A stretch of DNA of 64,000 nt from Thalassococcus_A lentus (GTDB taxonomy: Bacteria; Pseudomonadota; Alphaproteobacteria; Rhodobacterales; Rhodobacteraceae): contig NZ_JAQIOY010000009.1 in assembly GCF_028023555.1 (NCBI RefSeq), positions 62,001 to 126,000 of the forward strand, read 5' to 3'. Shown one piece after another: positions 42,984 through 51,212 of the stretch (positions are counted from its first letter, which is position 1; every line of letters starts with the position of its first letter). Below the pieces are notes generated by a model that saw nothing but the letters and a program-made list of their open reading frames with translations, was not told the DNA's origin and searched no databases. Made by a program: the position numbers and the translations under genes.

Positions 42984-44501
42984 ATGACCGAAGTACGCGT
43001 CCCCACCCTGGGCGAATCCGTGACCGAGGCCACCGTGGCAACATGGTTCAAAAAGCCCGGCGATAGCGTCGCAGTGGACGAAATGCTCTGCGAGCTGGAA
43101 ACCGACAAGGTCACGGTCGAGGTTCCCTCACCCGTGGCCGGCACTCTGGCCGATATCGTGGCCGGAGAAGGCGAAACCGTCGGCGTGGATGCGCTGCTCG
43201 CCAATATCACCGAAGGCGCGGCAGGCTCTGCCGAGGCCCCCAAAGCCGCGGCCGCCGCAGCTGGCTCCAGTGCCGCAGCCCCCGCAGCAGGCGGCGATTC
43301 CGTCGATGTGATGGTCCCCACACTGGGCGAGTCAGTCAGCGAAGCCACCGTTTCTACATGGTTCAAGAAAGTCGGCGACGCAGTTGCCCAGGACGAAATG
43401 CTCTGCGAGCTGGAAACCGACAAGGTTTCCGTCGAGGTCCCGGCGCCATCCGCTGGCACTCTTGCCAATATCATCGCGGGCGAAGGCGATACGGTTCAGG
43501 CGGGTGGCAAACTGGCGGTGATCTCGGGTGGCAGTGCCCCGGCCCAACCCGCGGCAGCAGCGCCTCAGGCCGCACCAGCCGCTGTCAGCGCCAGCGCCGC
43601 CAAAGACGTGAAGGATGGCCCTGCTGCCGAAAAGGCCATGGCCGAAACAGGCGTCAGCCGTGATCAGGTTCAGGGCACAGGCCGCGATGGCCGTGCAACC
43701 AAAGCCGACGTTGCCCGCGCAGCTGCGGCGGCGGCCGCCGCACCGGCCGCAACGCCGGCACCCACAGCCGCCCCCCGCGCGCCCGTGCCAGCCGATGACG
43801 CCGCCCGCGAAGAACGGGTCAAGATGACCCGCCTGCGCCAGACCATCGCCCGTCGCCTCAAGGACGCACAAAATACAGCCGCCATCCTGACCACCTACAA
43901 CGAGGTGGACATGACCGAGGTCATGGCGCTGCGCAAAGAGTACAAAGACCAGTTCGAGAAAAAGCATGGTGCGCGCCTTGGCTTTATGTCGTTCTTCACC
44001 AAGGCCTGCTGCCACGCCCTGAAAGAAGTGCCCGAAGTGAACGCCGAAATCGACGGCACCGACATCGTCTACAAGAACTTCGTACACATGGGCGTCGCGG
44101 CCGGCACCCCGCAGGGCCTTGTTGTGCCGGTGATCCGGGACGCGGATTCCATGTCCTTCGCTGAGATCGAAAAGGCCATCGCAGAAAAGGGCAAACGCGC
44201 CCGCGACGGCAAGCTCTCCATGGCTGAAATGCAGGGGGGGACCTTCACGATCTCCAACGGCGGCGTCTACGGCTCGCTCATGTCCTCGCCGATCCTGAAC
44301 CCGCCTCAGTCCGGCATCCTCGGCATGCACAAGATCCAGGACCGCCCGATGGTGATCAACGGCGAAATCAAGATCCGCCCGATGATGTACCTCGCGCTCA
44401 GCTACGACCACCGCATCGTCGACGGCAAAGGCGCTGTGACCTTCCTCGTCCGTGTGAAAGAGGCGCTCGAGGACCCACGCCGGTTGCTGATGGATTTGTA
44501 A
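42984..44501 (+). CDS. sucB: Dihydrolipoyllysine succinyltransferase (E2) with two lipoyl domains
   Basis: SucB transfers succinyl groups from lipoate to CoA. It has 505 residues: two tandem lipoyl domains (each with the ELETDK lipoyl-lysine motif, residues about 40-46 and 145-151), Ala/Pro linkers, an E1/E3-binding domain (GPAAEKAMAETGVSRDQVQGTGRDGRATKADV), and a C-terminal catalytic domain with HRIVDGKGA. E. coli SucB has one lipoyl domain; two is less usual for this E2. The two lipoyl-encoding stretches share an exact 36-bp tract, suggesting recent duplication or conversion. Confidence 0.96.
   Translation: MTEVRVPTLGESVTEATVATWFKKPGDSVAVDEMLCELETDKVTVEVPSPVAGTLADIVAGEGETVGVDALLANITEGAAGSAEAPKAAAAAAGSSAAAPAAGGDSVDVMVPTLGESVSEATVSTWFKKVGDAVAQDEMLCELETDKVSVEVPAPSAGTLANIIAGEGDTVQAGGKLAVISGGSAPAQPAAAAPQAAPAAVSASAAKDVKDGPAAEKAMAETGVSRDQVQGTGRDGRATKADVARAAAAAAAAPAATPAPTAAPRAPVPADDAAREERVKMTRLRQTIARRLKDAQNTAAILTTYNEVDMTEVMALRKEYKDQFEKKHGARLGFMSFFTKACCHALKEVPEVNAEIDGTDIVYKNFVHMGVAAGTPQGLVVPVIRDADSMSFAEIEKAIAEKGKRARDGKLSMAEMQGGTFTISNGGVYGSLMSSPILNPPQSGILGMHKIQDRPMVINGEIKIRPMMYLALSYDHRIVDGKGAVTFLVRVKEALEDPRRLLMDL
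43076..43111 (+). repeat. 36-bp exact direct repeat, copy 1, in sucB lipoyl domain 1
   Basis: Encodes the DEMLCELETDK lipoylation site of domain 1. The other copy lies 315 bp downstream and is identical over 36 bases; the flanking bases differ. Confidence 0.85.
43391..43426 (+). repeat. 36-bp exact direct repeat, copy 2, in sucB lipoyl domain 2
   Basis: Identical to the tract at 43076-43111, encoding the same DEMLCELETDK peptide of lipoyl domain 2. Exact synonymous-site identity suggests duplication or gene conversion rather than protein constraint only. Confidence 0.85.
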
Positions 44502-44509
44502 GCTCAGAG

Positions 44510-44929
44510 ATGGAACGGTCGGCGCCTTCTCAAACCCATAGAGGCAACCTGCTCATCTTCGGATGTGTAGTATGGTCATGCGTTGCGGGTGTCGGCCTGT
44601 TTGCATTGGATGCACCGATCCACAAAAGCGGCTTTTATGGCTTCGCTATGTTATCAACTTGGCTTGTGCCGTTAATTGTCGGCTTCGTTCTAGTCGGTCA
44701 CTGGTTGGGGCGACCAAGATCAAGATGGTTCAAGTTAAGGGCAAACTTTCCTTTTTTCCTCTTTCTTGCATGGATGGCAGCAAGGCAGGTCTATGGCTAT
44801 GAAGCGACCAACAGACTGGTTGGGGATTGGGTGCTCTCTAATTGGAATTGGATCGCCTACATTTTGACATTCGGCATCCCGGGCGTTTTGTTTCTATTGC
44901 TCAGCCGCAGAGGCCGCAGGCAAACATGA
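44510..44929 (+). CDS. Membrane protein of unknown function between sucB and lpd
   Basis: A 139-residue protein with four probable membrane helices (LLIFGCVVWSCVAGVGLFAL, YGFAMLSTWLVPLIVGFVLV, FFLFLAWMAARQVYG, WIAYILTFGIPGVLFLLLS) and basic ends (RPRSRWFKLR, SRRGRRQT). I recognise no family. Its DNA looks less GC-rich than neighbouring suc genes. It starts eight bases after sucB and overlaps the MAPEG gene by four bases (ATGA), so it is read as part of the suc operon. A recently inserted gene is possible; function is unknown. Confidence 0.68.
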   Translation: MERSAPSQTHRGNLLIFGCVVWSCVAGVGLFALDAPIHKSGFYGFAMLSTWLVPLIVGFVLVGHWLGRPRSRWFKLRANFPFFLFLAWMAARQVYGYEATNRLVGDWVLSNWNWIAYILTFGIPGVLFLLLSRRGRRQT

Positions 44930-45315
44930 CCCCCGAACTCACCGCCCTCACCCTCGCCGCGCTGCTTCAGGTGGCGCAGTTCTGCCTCTACTCGTTTCTG
45001 GGCAACCGTCAGGTCGGGGTCCGCAAGGCACTGGGCCCGCGGGACGCCAAAATCGAACTCACCGGCTATGCCGGCCGGGCCCAGCGCGCATTGAACAATC
45101 ACTTCGAAGGGCTGATCCTATTCGGCATCGCGGTCATGATCCTGACCTACTCGGACCAGACCACCGAACTGACCTCGGCTTGCGCCGCGCTCTACCTGAT
45201 TGCACGCGTCCTTTACGTTCCGGCCTATCTCTTCGGTCTCAGCCCATGGCGCTCTGTCATCTGGTTCCTTGGCTTTGGCGCAACCACCGTCATGCTGATC
45301 GCGGCGCTGATATGA
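44926..45315 (+). CDS. MAPEG family membrane protein
   Basis: 129 residues from ATG 44926. Four membrane helices, with the conserved loop RAQRALNNHFEGLILFGIAV and RVLYVPAYLFGLSPWRSVIW, both characteristic of MAPEG proteins (membrane-associated proteins in eicosanoid and glutathione metabolism). Bacterial members are often glutathione-S-transferase-like or of unknown activity. The start overlaps the preceding gene's stop by ATGA. It is separated from lpd by a GC-rich repeat element. Confidence 0.88.
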   Translation: MTPELTALTLAALLQVAQFCLYSFLGNRQVGVRKALGPRDAKIELTGYAGRAQRALNNHFEGLILFGIAVMILTYSDQTTELTSACAALYLIARVLYVPAYLFGLSPWRSVIWFLGFGATTVMLIAALI

Positions 45316-45344
45316 CCATCCCCGCACTCCAATCCGACCCGGCT

Positions 45345-45420
45345 CTTCTTTGTGCCTCAAATATCCCGGGGGAAGGCGCGCCAGCGCCGCGGGGGCAGCG
45401 CCCCCTGCCCCCGGCCCGAA
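45345..45420. repeat. GC-rich intergenic repeat-like element with hairpins
   Basis: Between the MAPEG gene and lpd: CTCAAATATCCCGGGGG, then GGCGCGCCAGCGCC and GGGGGC-AGC-GCCCCC, forming adjacent short hairpins (the second a 6-bp perfect stem at 45391-45405). The wording resembles short interspersed repeats I recall from roseobacter genomes (CCCGGGGG ... GGGGGCAGCGCCCCC), but no second copy was found in this window. Confidence 0.55.
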
Positions 45421-45487
45421 TTTCTCATCCCGTTTGCACGGAAAACCCATGCCCTGTGCATCGCTGATCTAAAGACAGGAGACCCCA

Positions 45488-46876
45488 ATGTCCCAATATG
45501 ATGTCATCGTCATCGGCTCTGGCCCCGGCGGCTATGTGGCTGCCATCCGCTGTGCCCAGCTCGGCCTGAAGACCGCCTGCGTCGAAGGCCGCGAAACGCT
45601 CGGCGGCACCTGCCTGAACATCGGCTGCATCCCGTCCAAAGCACTGCTGCACGCCAGCCATCAGCTGCACGAAGCCGAGCACAACTTCGCCAAGATGGGC
45701 CTCAAGGGCAAAAGCCCATCGGTCGACTGGCCACAGATGCTCGCCTACAAGGATGACGTGATCGGGCAAAACACCAAGGGCATCGAGTTTTTGTTCAAAA
45801 AGAACAAAATCGACTGGCTCAAGGGTTGGGGCTCCATACCAGAGGCTGGCAAGGTCAAGGTTGGGGACGACATTCACGAAGCCAAGAACATCATCGTTGC
45901 CTCCGGCTCCGAGCCGACCTCCATCCCCAACGTTTCAATCGATGAAAAGATCGTGGTCTCATCGACCGGCGCGCTGGAACTAGGCAAAGTGCCCAAGAAG
46001 ATGGTTGTGATTGGCGCAGGTGTGATCGGGCTCGAGCTTGGGTCCGTCTATGCACGGCTCGGGACCGAAGTGCAGGTTGTCGAATTCCTCGACACCATCA
46101 CGCCAACCATGGACAAGGAAGTGTCCAAAAGCTTCCTCAGACTGCTGAAGAAGCAGGGCCTGTCCTTTACCCTGGGTGCCGCTGTGCAGGGCGTTGAAAC
46201 CACCAAGACCAAGGCCAAGGTCACCTACAAATTGCGCAAGGACGACAGCGAACACACGGTTGATGCCGATGTGGTGCTCGTCTCAACCGGCCGCAAACCC
46301 TACACCGATGGTCTGGGCCTCGAAGCGCTCGGCGTGGAAATGTCCGACCGCGGCCAGATCAAAACCGACGCGCATTGGCAAACCAACGTCAAGGGCATCT
46401 ACGCCATCGGTGACTGCATTGACGGGCCCATGCTGGCCCACAAGGCCGAAGACGAAGGCATGGCCGCAGCCGAGGTGATTGCAGGCAAACATGGCCACGT
46501 GAACTACGGCGTCATCCCCAGCGTGATCTACACCCACCCCGAGGTCGCCAGCGTTGGTGCAACCGAAGAAGAGCTCAAGGCAGAAGGCCGCGCCTACAAG
46601 GTCGGTAAATTCAGCTTTATGGGCAATGGCCGGGCCAAGGCCGTCTTTGCCGGTGACGGTTTCGTCAAACTGCTCGCAGACAAGGAAACCGACCGCATTC
46701 TTGGCGCACACATCATCGGACCGGCGGCCGGTGACCTGATCCATGAGATCTGTGTCGGAATGGAATTTGGCGCATCAGCCGAGGACATCGCACTGACCTG
46801 CCATGCCCACCCCACCTTCTCCGAAGCTGTGCGCGAGGCGGCTCTGGCCTGCGGCGACGGCGCAATTCATAGCTGA
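45488..46876 (+). CDS. lpd: Dihydrolipoyl dehydrogenase (E3)
   Basis: E3 reoxidises dihydrolipoate with FAD and NAD+ in the 2-oxoglutarate (and possibly pyruvate) dehydrogenase complex. 462 residues: FAD loop GSGPGGYVAAIRCAQLG, redox disulfide CLNIGC (GGTCLNIGCIPSKALLHAS), NAD loop GAGVIGLELGSVYARLG, and C-terminal His-Glu HAHPTFSEAVREAAL. It follows sucB by about 1 kb, interrupted by the membrane protein, the MAPEG gene and the repeat element. Likely shared by more than one complex; another lpd may exist elsewhere. Confidence 0.97.
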   Translation: MSQYDVIVIGSGPGGYVAAIRCAQLGLKTACVEGRETLGGTCLNIGCIPSKALLHASHQLHEAEHNFAKMGLKGKSPSVDWPQMLAYKDDVIGQNTKGIEFLFKKNKIDWLKGWGSIPEAGKVKVGDDIHEAKNIIVASGSEPTSIPNVSIDEKIVVSSTGALELGKVPKKMVVIGAGVIGLELGSVYARLGTEVQVVEFLDTITPTMDKEVSKSFLRLLKKQGLSFTLGAAVQGVETTKTKAKVTYKLRKDDSEHTVDADVVLVSTGRKPYTDGLGLEALGVEMSDRGQIKTDAHWQTNVKGIYAIGDCIDGPMLAHKAEDEGMAAAEVIAGKHGHVNYGVIPSVIYTHPEVASVGATEEELKAEGRAYKVGKFSFMGNGRAKAVFAGDGFVKLLADKETDRILGAHIIGPAAGDLIHEICVGMEFGASAEDIALTCHAHPTFSEAVREAALACGDGAIHS

Positions 46877-46991
46877 GGGCGATATGAACTGTCCGGTTTT
46901 GATCGGTACCGTCAGGACGGGCTTGGCTCGTGACGATGCCGGAGCAGCCTATCGAATGCCTCGGCTGCCCAAAGCCTGACCGTCACAAGGG

Positions 46992-47040
46992 TTGGCGGGT
47001 GGGCGCTTTTGGCCGCAGGCCAAACAGAGCCACCCGCCAA
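46992..47040. terminator. Bidirectional terminator-like nested hairpin between lpd and the PPOX gene
   Basis: An 11-bp perfect outer stem (TTGGCGGGTGG / CCACCCGCCAA at 46992-47002 and 47030-47040) encloses a 7-bp inner hairpin (TTTGGCC / GGCCAAA, 47008-47024). It lies between convergent genes, just after the lpd stop region and just before the PPOX stop. No strong T-run, so it may be Rho-dependent or a transcript-end stabiliser. Confidence 0.6.
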
Positions 47041-47042
47041 GC

Positions 47043-47660
47043 TCACCACATGCGTGGCTGGGCCTTTTCGGCGTAGGTCGCGTCGTATTCCGCACCACCA
47101 ACTTCGCCGTTGGTCATATCAGCCAATATCTGCCCGACTGTGGGCAAGCCCTGAGACTGGTCCTCGCCAGACCACAAAGCCGACCGCATCAAGGCCTTGG
47201 CGCATTGCGTATAGACCTCGGTCACCTCAAACACGATCACCGTGGCAGGCTGGCGGCCCTTCTTTTCAAAGCTTGCGCGTAGATCAGCATCATCGGTCAG
47301 CGTGGCGTGGCCGTTCACCCGTACAGTCGTGTTGGTTCCGGGCACCATGAAGATCATCGCGGCTCGTCCATCCGAAACAATGTCGCGCAAACAATCCAGC
47401 CGGTTATTGCCCCGCCAATCCGGCATGAGCATGGTTTTCGGTCCGGCAACCCGGACAATCGGGTCAACGTCGCCGCGCGGGCTCCCGTGCACCCCATCTG
47501 GACCAACCGTAGAAAGAACACAGAACCGCGCGCCTTCGATCCATCGGCGGTAGAGCGGGGTCAGATGCTTGGCCACCTTTGAAAGGGCCGACGGCACAAC
47601 ATCGGGATAGAGCGCTTCAAGCGCATCGATCGAGTCGATCTTATTCAGTGACTGGGGCAT
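47043..47660 (-). CDS. FMN-binding PPOX-fold flavoprotein, MSMEG_1061 type
   Basis: About 205 residues from ATG 47660, which overlaps the plsC 3' end by 20 bases. The split-barrel motifs are CVLSTVGPDGVHGSPRGD and MLMPDWRGNNRLDCLRDI, with VPGTNTTVRVNGHATL; they fit the pyridoxamine-phosphate-oxidase-like family with FMN binding, MSMEG_1061 subgroup. A F420- or FMN-dependent reductase-type activity is possible; substrate unknown. It is the last gene of the ftsE-ftsX-plsC transcript on the minus strand, a gene order I associate with Rhodobacteraceae. Confidence 0.88.
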   Translation of the reverse strand: MPQSLNKIDSIDALEALYPDVVPSALSKVAKHLTPLYRRWIEGARFCVLSTVGPDGVHGSPRGDVDPIVRVAGPKTMLMPDWRGNNRLDCLRDIVSDGRAAMIFMVPGTNTTVRVNGHATLTDDADLRASFEKKGRQPATVIVFEVTEVYTQCAKALMRSALWSGEDQSQGLPTVGQILADMTNGEVGGAEYDATYAEKAQPRMW

Positions 47661-48378
47661 CTGGGTCAAATCCCGCCTCACGCATCAAGTTGTTCGACGC
47701 CGTTTCAACGACGTCCTCCAGATGCGCAAGGAACGCATCCTGATCCATCCCCGGCTCAATCGGATCGAGGAACTCGACCACCGCCAAACCCGGCTTGCGC
47801 AGAATTCCGCGTTTGGGCCAAAAGAGCCCAACGTTGGTGGCAACCGGGTAGACCGTTTGCTCAAGCTGTTTGTACAACACAGCCGAGCCAACCTTGTATG
47901 GCGCTTTGACCCCCGGCGCGATCCGGGTGCCCTGCGCATAGATGATCAGCTGACCGGGATCTGCGGCGCCTTTTTCAACGTCCGACACCATTTTCTTGAT
48001 CGCGGCACCTCGTTTGCCCCGATCCACCGGAACACAGCCAATGCGCATACCGTATTGTCCAACGATCGGCGAATACATCAAGATGCGCTTCATGATGAAT
48101 TTACCGGCGGGTAAAGCGCCAAAAATCAGGAAGACATCCAGAAAACTCTGATGCTTTGCGACGATCAGTGCCTCGCCTTTAGGGGGTGTGCCGCGGATCT
48201 CAGTCTTCAGGCCAACCATCCACGGGGCCGTCCAGCGAACCCAATTGCACACGAACAGGCAGGCTTTGCGCGCTCCATTCCTGGACACCAGCGCGTAGGG
48301 GAACATGACGATCCCGGTGAGCGCGATAACGACGTAAATCTGGAAATTGAAGAACAAGGAGCGAAGCCACTGGATCAT
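47641..48378 (-). CDS. plsC: 1-acyl-sn-glycerol-3-phosphate acyltransferase
   Basis: PlsC makes phosphatidic acid from lysophosphatidic acid at the inner membrane. The protein is 245 residues from the ATG at 48378, which overlaps the ftsX stop (ATGA); the longer upstream frame lies in ftsX and is not coding. It has an N-terminal membrane helix (FQIYVVIALTGIVMFPYAL), HX4D motif in AKHQSFLDVF, VPVDRGKR (family FxxR-type motif) and YAQGTRIAPG. The operon with ftsEX links phospholipid synthesis with cell division. Confidence 0.93.
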   Translation of the reverse strand: MIQWLRSLFFNFQIYVVIALTGIVMFPYALVSRNGARKACLFVCNWVRWTAPWMVGLKTEIRGTPPKGEALIVAKHQSFLDVFLIFGALPAGKFIMKRILMYSPIVGQYGMRIGCVPVDRGKRGAAIKKMVSDVEKGAADPGQLIIYAQGTRIAPGVKAPYKVGSAVLYKQLEQTVYPVATNVGLFWPKRGILRKPGLAVVEFLDPIEPGMDQDAFLAHLEDVVETASNNLMREAGFDPDAPVTE

Positions 48379-49289
48379 CACGAAAGGTCCTCCAACACGC
48401 GCCGCGCCGCATGGGTTGTTGAGAAATAGGCCACTGCCGCAGCCAGCAGCGGAATGAACAGGGGCAATATCCAATGCCAGCCCACAAAGCGCAGACCGGT
48501 CAGGAAAGCGCCCGTTTCGTCGGACCCCGGCGTGATTAACACGGCCAATAGACCCAGCAACATGCCTGCCGTCGCGCCCATGAGCGTGCGCAGGGTGAAC
48601 CGGCGCACAAAGGCCGACGCGATGTAACCATCGGTTGCCCCGACCAGTCGCAAAACCGCGATGACCTGTGCATTGGCCGCGAGCGCTGCATTGGCCGCAA
48701 GAGTCACCATTGCGCCAGTCGCGGCGCCAATCAGCACGATAGACAACCAGCCGAGAGACCGCAGTTTGCCCGCCGCTTCGACCAGCGGGCGACGCCACCG
48801 CGTGTGTTCGTCCAATACCGCGCCCGGCACTTCTGCGGACAGGCGCAGACGGAGACCGTCGCTGTCATAGCCTTCCCCCTCTTCGATCACCTCGATCAAT
48901 TGCGGGATCGGCAGGGTTTCCAGCGGCAGATCCGGCCCGAACCAAGGCTCAAGCAGCGCGCGTTGCTCTTCGGGGGTATATGCCCGCGCCGAACCTACAC
49001 CCGGGGTCTGCTCTAACAGCCGCAAGGCCGCTGTGGTCTGTTCCAACATTTGACCGGCAGGCGCAGAAATTCGAATGGTCGAAGAACGGGCCAGTTCGTC
49101 GCCCCAGTTGGTTGCCAGTCGTCCGGCTGCCAAAGACAACGCCAGCGCAAACACCGCAAGAAACGCCATGGCCGCCGCCGTGAACAGCGTCAGCCTGACA
49201 GTGAAGCCCGCCGGCGGAACAACCCGGTCCGATCCAGCGTCCTGCGCCAGAACAAGCTGCAGCATCTTGGGATCAAACAAGTGCTTCAC
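48378..49289 (-). CDS. ftsX: Cell division protein FtsX
   Basis: FtsX is the membrane subunit that, with FtsE, recruits or activates peptidoglycan hydrolases at the septum. The 303 residues have an N-terminal cytosolic tail, one helix (FTVRLTLFTAAAMAFLAVFAL), a periplasmic loop (residues about 60-165) and three further helices with AVLRLVGATDGYIASAFVRRF and the C-terminal region. Length and topology match alphaproteobacterial FtsX. It overlaps the ftsE stop by ATGA and is itself overlapped by plsC. Confidence 0.93.
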   Translation of the reverse strand: MKHLFDPKMLQLVLAQDAGSDRVVPPAGFTVRLTLFTAAAMAFLAVFALALSLAAGRLATNWGDELARSSTIRISAPAGQMLEQTTAALRLLEQTPGVGSARAYTPEEQRALLEPWFGPDLPLETLPIPQLIEVIEEGEGYDSDGLRLRLSAEVPGAVLDEHTRWRRPLVEAAGKLRSLGWLSIVLIGAATGAMVTLAANAALAANAQVIAVLRLVGATDGYIASAFVRRFTLRTLMGATAGMLLGLLAVLITPGSDETGAFLTGLRFVGWHWILPLFIPLLAAAVAYFSTTHAARRVLEDLS

Positions 49290-49963
49290 AAGTCTGCCCC
49301 CGCGCTTTGCAAGGTGCGGTTCGATATGCGCAGCACTCGGGCCTGAACCTGCGCTTTTGCCGCCCGGATCAACGCCAGATCATGCGTTGCGATCATGACC
49401 GTCTTGCCCATCTTGTTCAGCTCGATCAGCAGTCGCAAAAGCCGCTGGGACATTTCCCAGTCAACGTTACCTGTAGGTTCATCCGCGAGAATGACGTCCG
49501 GTGACAAGATTAGCGCGCGCGCCAGCGCGGCGCGCTGACGTTCCCCGCCCGACAGTTCTGGTGGCAGCGCATCGGCGCGTTCAGTCAGCCCGACCCAGGT
49601 CATCAGTTCATTCAGGTTTCCGGCTTGATCCGGGCTCGCCTGCCCTGAAACGGTCAACGGCAGGGCAATGTTTTCAGCCACGGGCAAATGATCCAGAAAC
49701 TGGCAATCCTGATGAACCACGCCGATGCGCCGGCGCATCATCGCAACATCATCGCGGTTCATGCCTGCCAGATTTTGCTCAAACAGTGAAAGCCGGCCAC
49801 CGGTCGGAAGCAGCGCGCCGTAACAAAGTTTCAGAAACGTGGTCTTGCCCGATCCCGAAGGACCCGTGAGAAAATGGAATGATCCGGGCGCCAGAGACAG
49901 CGACAGCCCTTCCAGCAGCGCTTCGCCGCTATAACTATAGGCAACATTCTCAAGCTCGATCAC
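49286..49963 (-). CDS. ftsE: Cell division ATP-binding protein FtsE
   Basis: The FtsE ATPase drives FtsX. 225 residues from a GTG at 49963 (IELENVAYSYSGE); the longer open frame upstream encodes unlikely sequence. Walker A is GPSGSGKTTFLK, the ABC signature is LSGGERQRAALARAL, Walker B is VILADEPTGNVD, and the Q-loop lies in VHQDCQFLDHL. Order is ftsE-ftsX-plsC-PPOX, each coupled or overlapping. It is divergent from the zinc-ribbon protein gene, 146 bp apart. Confidence 0.93.
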   Translation of the reverse strand: MIELENVAYSYSGEALLEGLSLSLAPGSFHFLTGPSGSGKTTFLKLCYGALLPTGGRLSLFEQNLAGMNRDDVAMMRRRIGVVHQDCQFLDHLPVAENIALPLTVSGQASPDQAGNLNELMTWVGLTERADALPPELSGGERQRAALARALILSPDVILADEPTGNVDWEMSQRLLRLLIELNKMGKTVMIATHDLALIRAAKAQVQARVLRISNRTLQSAGADL

Positions 49964-50109
49964 TGGCCACGCCCCTGCCCTGCACTCAGTTGTTTTGCCT
50001 GAGCAACGCAAAGGTTTCAATGAGCGGCATATGTCGGAAAGGACTTTTCCCCATTGCCTCGGCAACCTATTGTGGAAAAAAGGCTCTGGAGCCATTGGGA
50101 GCAGGGAAC

Positions 50110-51105
50110 GTGAGCAAAATTCGGCTGATCTGTCCAAATTGTGCAGCGCAATACGAAGTGCCCGTGGATGTGATTCCGCAGGGCGGTCGTGATGTGCAGT
50201 GTTCGAACTGCGGACATACCTGGTTTCAGAATCATCCTGACGACGATCAGGATCTGGCCGAGGAATTGAACCAACCCATTCCAGACCCTGCTTGGCAGCC
50301 GGACGAAAGCGAACCGGACGACTGGCAAGAACAGCAGGTTCAATCCCCGATGCCCGAGGCGAAAGACGCCGTGCAAAACCCGACTGTCGCCCCGCGCCAG
50401 CCCGAAGAATACGAACCTGAGCAGCCTGTCGCGGCGCAAACTCCGCCGCCGCCACCGATGCCCGAACAAGCCGGAGCACGGCAACTGGATCCGGAAGTTG
50501 CAGAGCTTTTGCGCGAAGAGCGCGAGCATGAACGCCGGCAACGCGCCGCCGAGGCCAGCGCCTTTGAAAGCCAACCTGATCTGGGCCTCTCAGAGCCGGA
50601 CGAGGACGAACAGGCCCGTCGCGCACGCGAAGCCCGCGAAAGAATGGCCATCATGCGCGGCGAACAATCGCCCGACGCAGGTCCTGCCGAAGCACCGATT
50701 GAGTCCGGACGAGACGCAGCACTGGCTGCTGCTGCCGCCGCAGGTTCGCGCCGGCAGCTATTGCCCGACGTCGAAGAGATCAATCAAACCCTGCGTACGG
50801 AAACCCAGCCACGCGCGGTCGATCAGGCCGAACGCCGCGAGCTGGAGGACGAACCGCAACCGCGCAGCGGATTTGGTAGAGCTTTCGTGCTGATTGTCCT
50901 GCTGGCCGCAATTGCCATCGCGATCTACATTTTTGCACCACAGATTGCCGAAGCCGTGCCCGCATTGGCCCCGACACTGGATGCCTATGTTGCACAGGTA
51001 GATGCGCTCCGGCTCTGGTTGGACGGACAGGTCGCCGCGCTGATGGCGATGCTGGATGGGATGAGTTCCGAAGCGGCTGATGCGGCCACCGAGGGCGACA
51101 GCTAG
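50110..51105 (+). CDS. Zinc-ribbon N-terminal, membrane-anchored protein
   Basis: About 331 residues beginning at a GTG with GGGAGCAGGG upstream. The N-terminal MJ0042-type zinc ribbon reads CPNCAAQYEVP ... CSNCGHTW (two CxxC pairs). A long acidic, Gln/Pro/Glu-rich, low-complexity middle (PDDDQDLAEELNQPIPDPAW..., about 60-260) precedes one membrane helix (AFVLIVLLAAIAIAIYIFAP). The usual family annotation is zinc-ribbon domain protein of unknown function. It is divergent from ftsE; a role near the divisome is a guess based only on location. Confidence 0.85.
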   Translation: MSKIRLICPNCAAQYEVPVDVIPQGGRDVQCSNCGHTWFQNHPDDDQDLAEELNQPIPDPAWQPDESEPDDWQEQQVQSPMPEAKDAVQNPTVAPRQPEEYEPEQPVAAQTPPPPPMPEQAGARQLDPEVAELLREEREHERRQRAAEASAFESQPDLGLSEPDEDEQARRAREARERMAIMRGEQSPDAGPAEAPIESGRDAALAAAAAAGSRRQLLPDVEEINQTLRTETQPRAVDQAERRELEDEPQPRSGFGRAFVLIVLLAAIAIAIYIFAPQIAEAVPALAPTLDAYVAQVDALRLWLDGQVAALMAMLDGMSSEAADAATEGDS

Positions 51106-51157
51106 GCCCGGTCCCGCAACCTTGCGCAGCACAGCGCAAGCGATTCCGACAGATGAT

Positions 51158-51189
51158 AAAAAAAGCCCCCGGAACACCGGGGGCTTTTT
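51158..51189. terminator. Bidirectional intrinsic terminator
   Basis: AAGCCCCCGG / CCGGGGGCTT stem (10 bp, 51163-51172 and 51177-51186) with an AACA loop, flanked by seven A and five T. It serves both the zinc-ribbon gene and the convergent tauC end. A second 7-bp hairpin (CTTGCGC / GCGCAAG) precedes it at 51121-51140. Confidence 0.93.
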
Positions 51190-51212
51190 GATTTTCAGCG
51201 AAGATAAGGCTA

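Noticed and set aside
41087..43474. 795-residue minus-strand open frame opposite sucA and sucB
   Set aside because: It is the antisense shadow of two certain genes in GC-rich DNA, with no family features or ribosome site.
46877..47042. tRNA-like fold in the lpd downstream gap
   Set aside because: The hairpins are nested in one stem and do not form a cloverleaf; no CCA-adjacent acceptor stem or TPsiC loop sequence.
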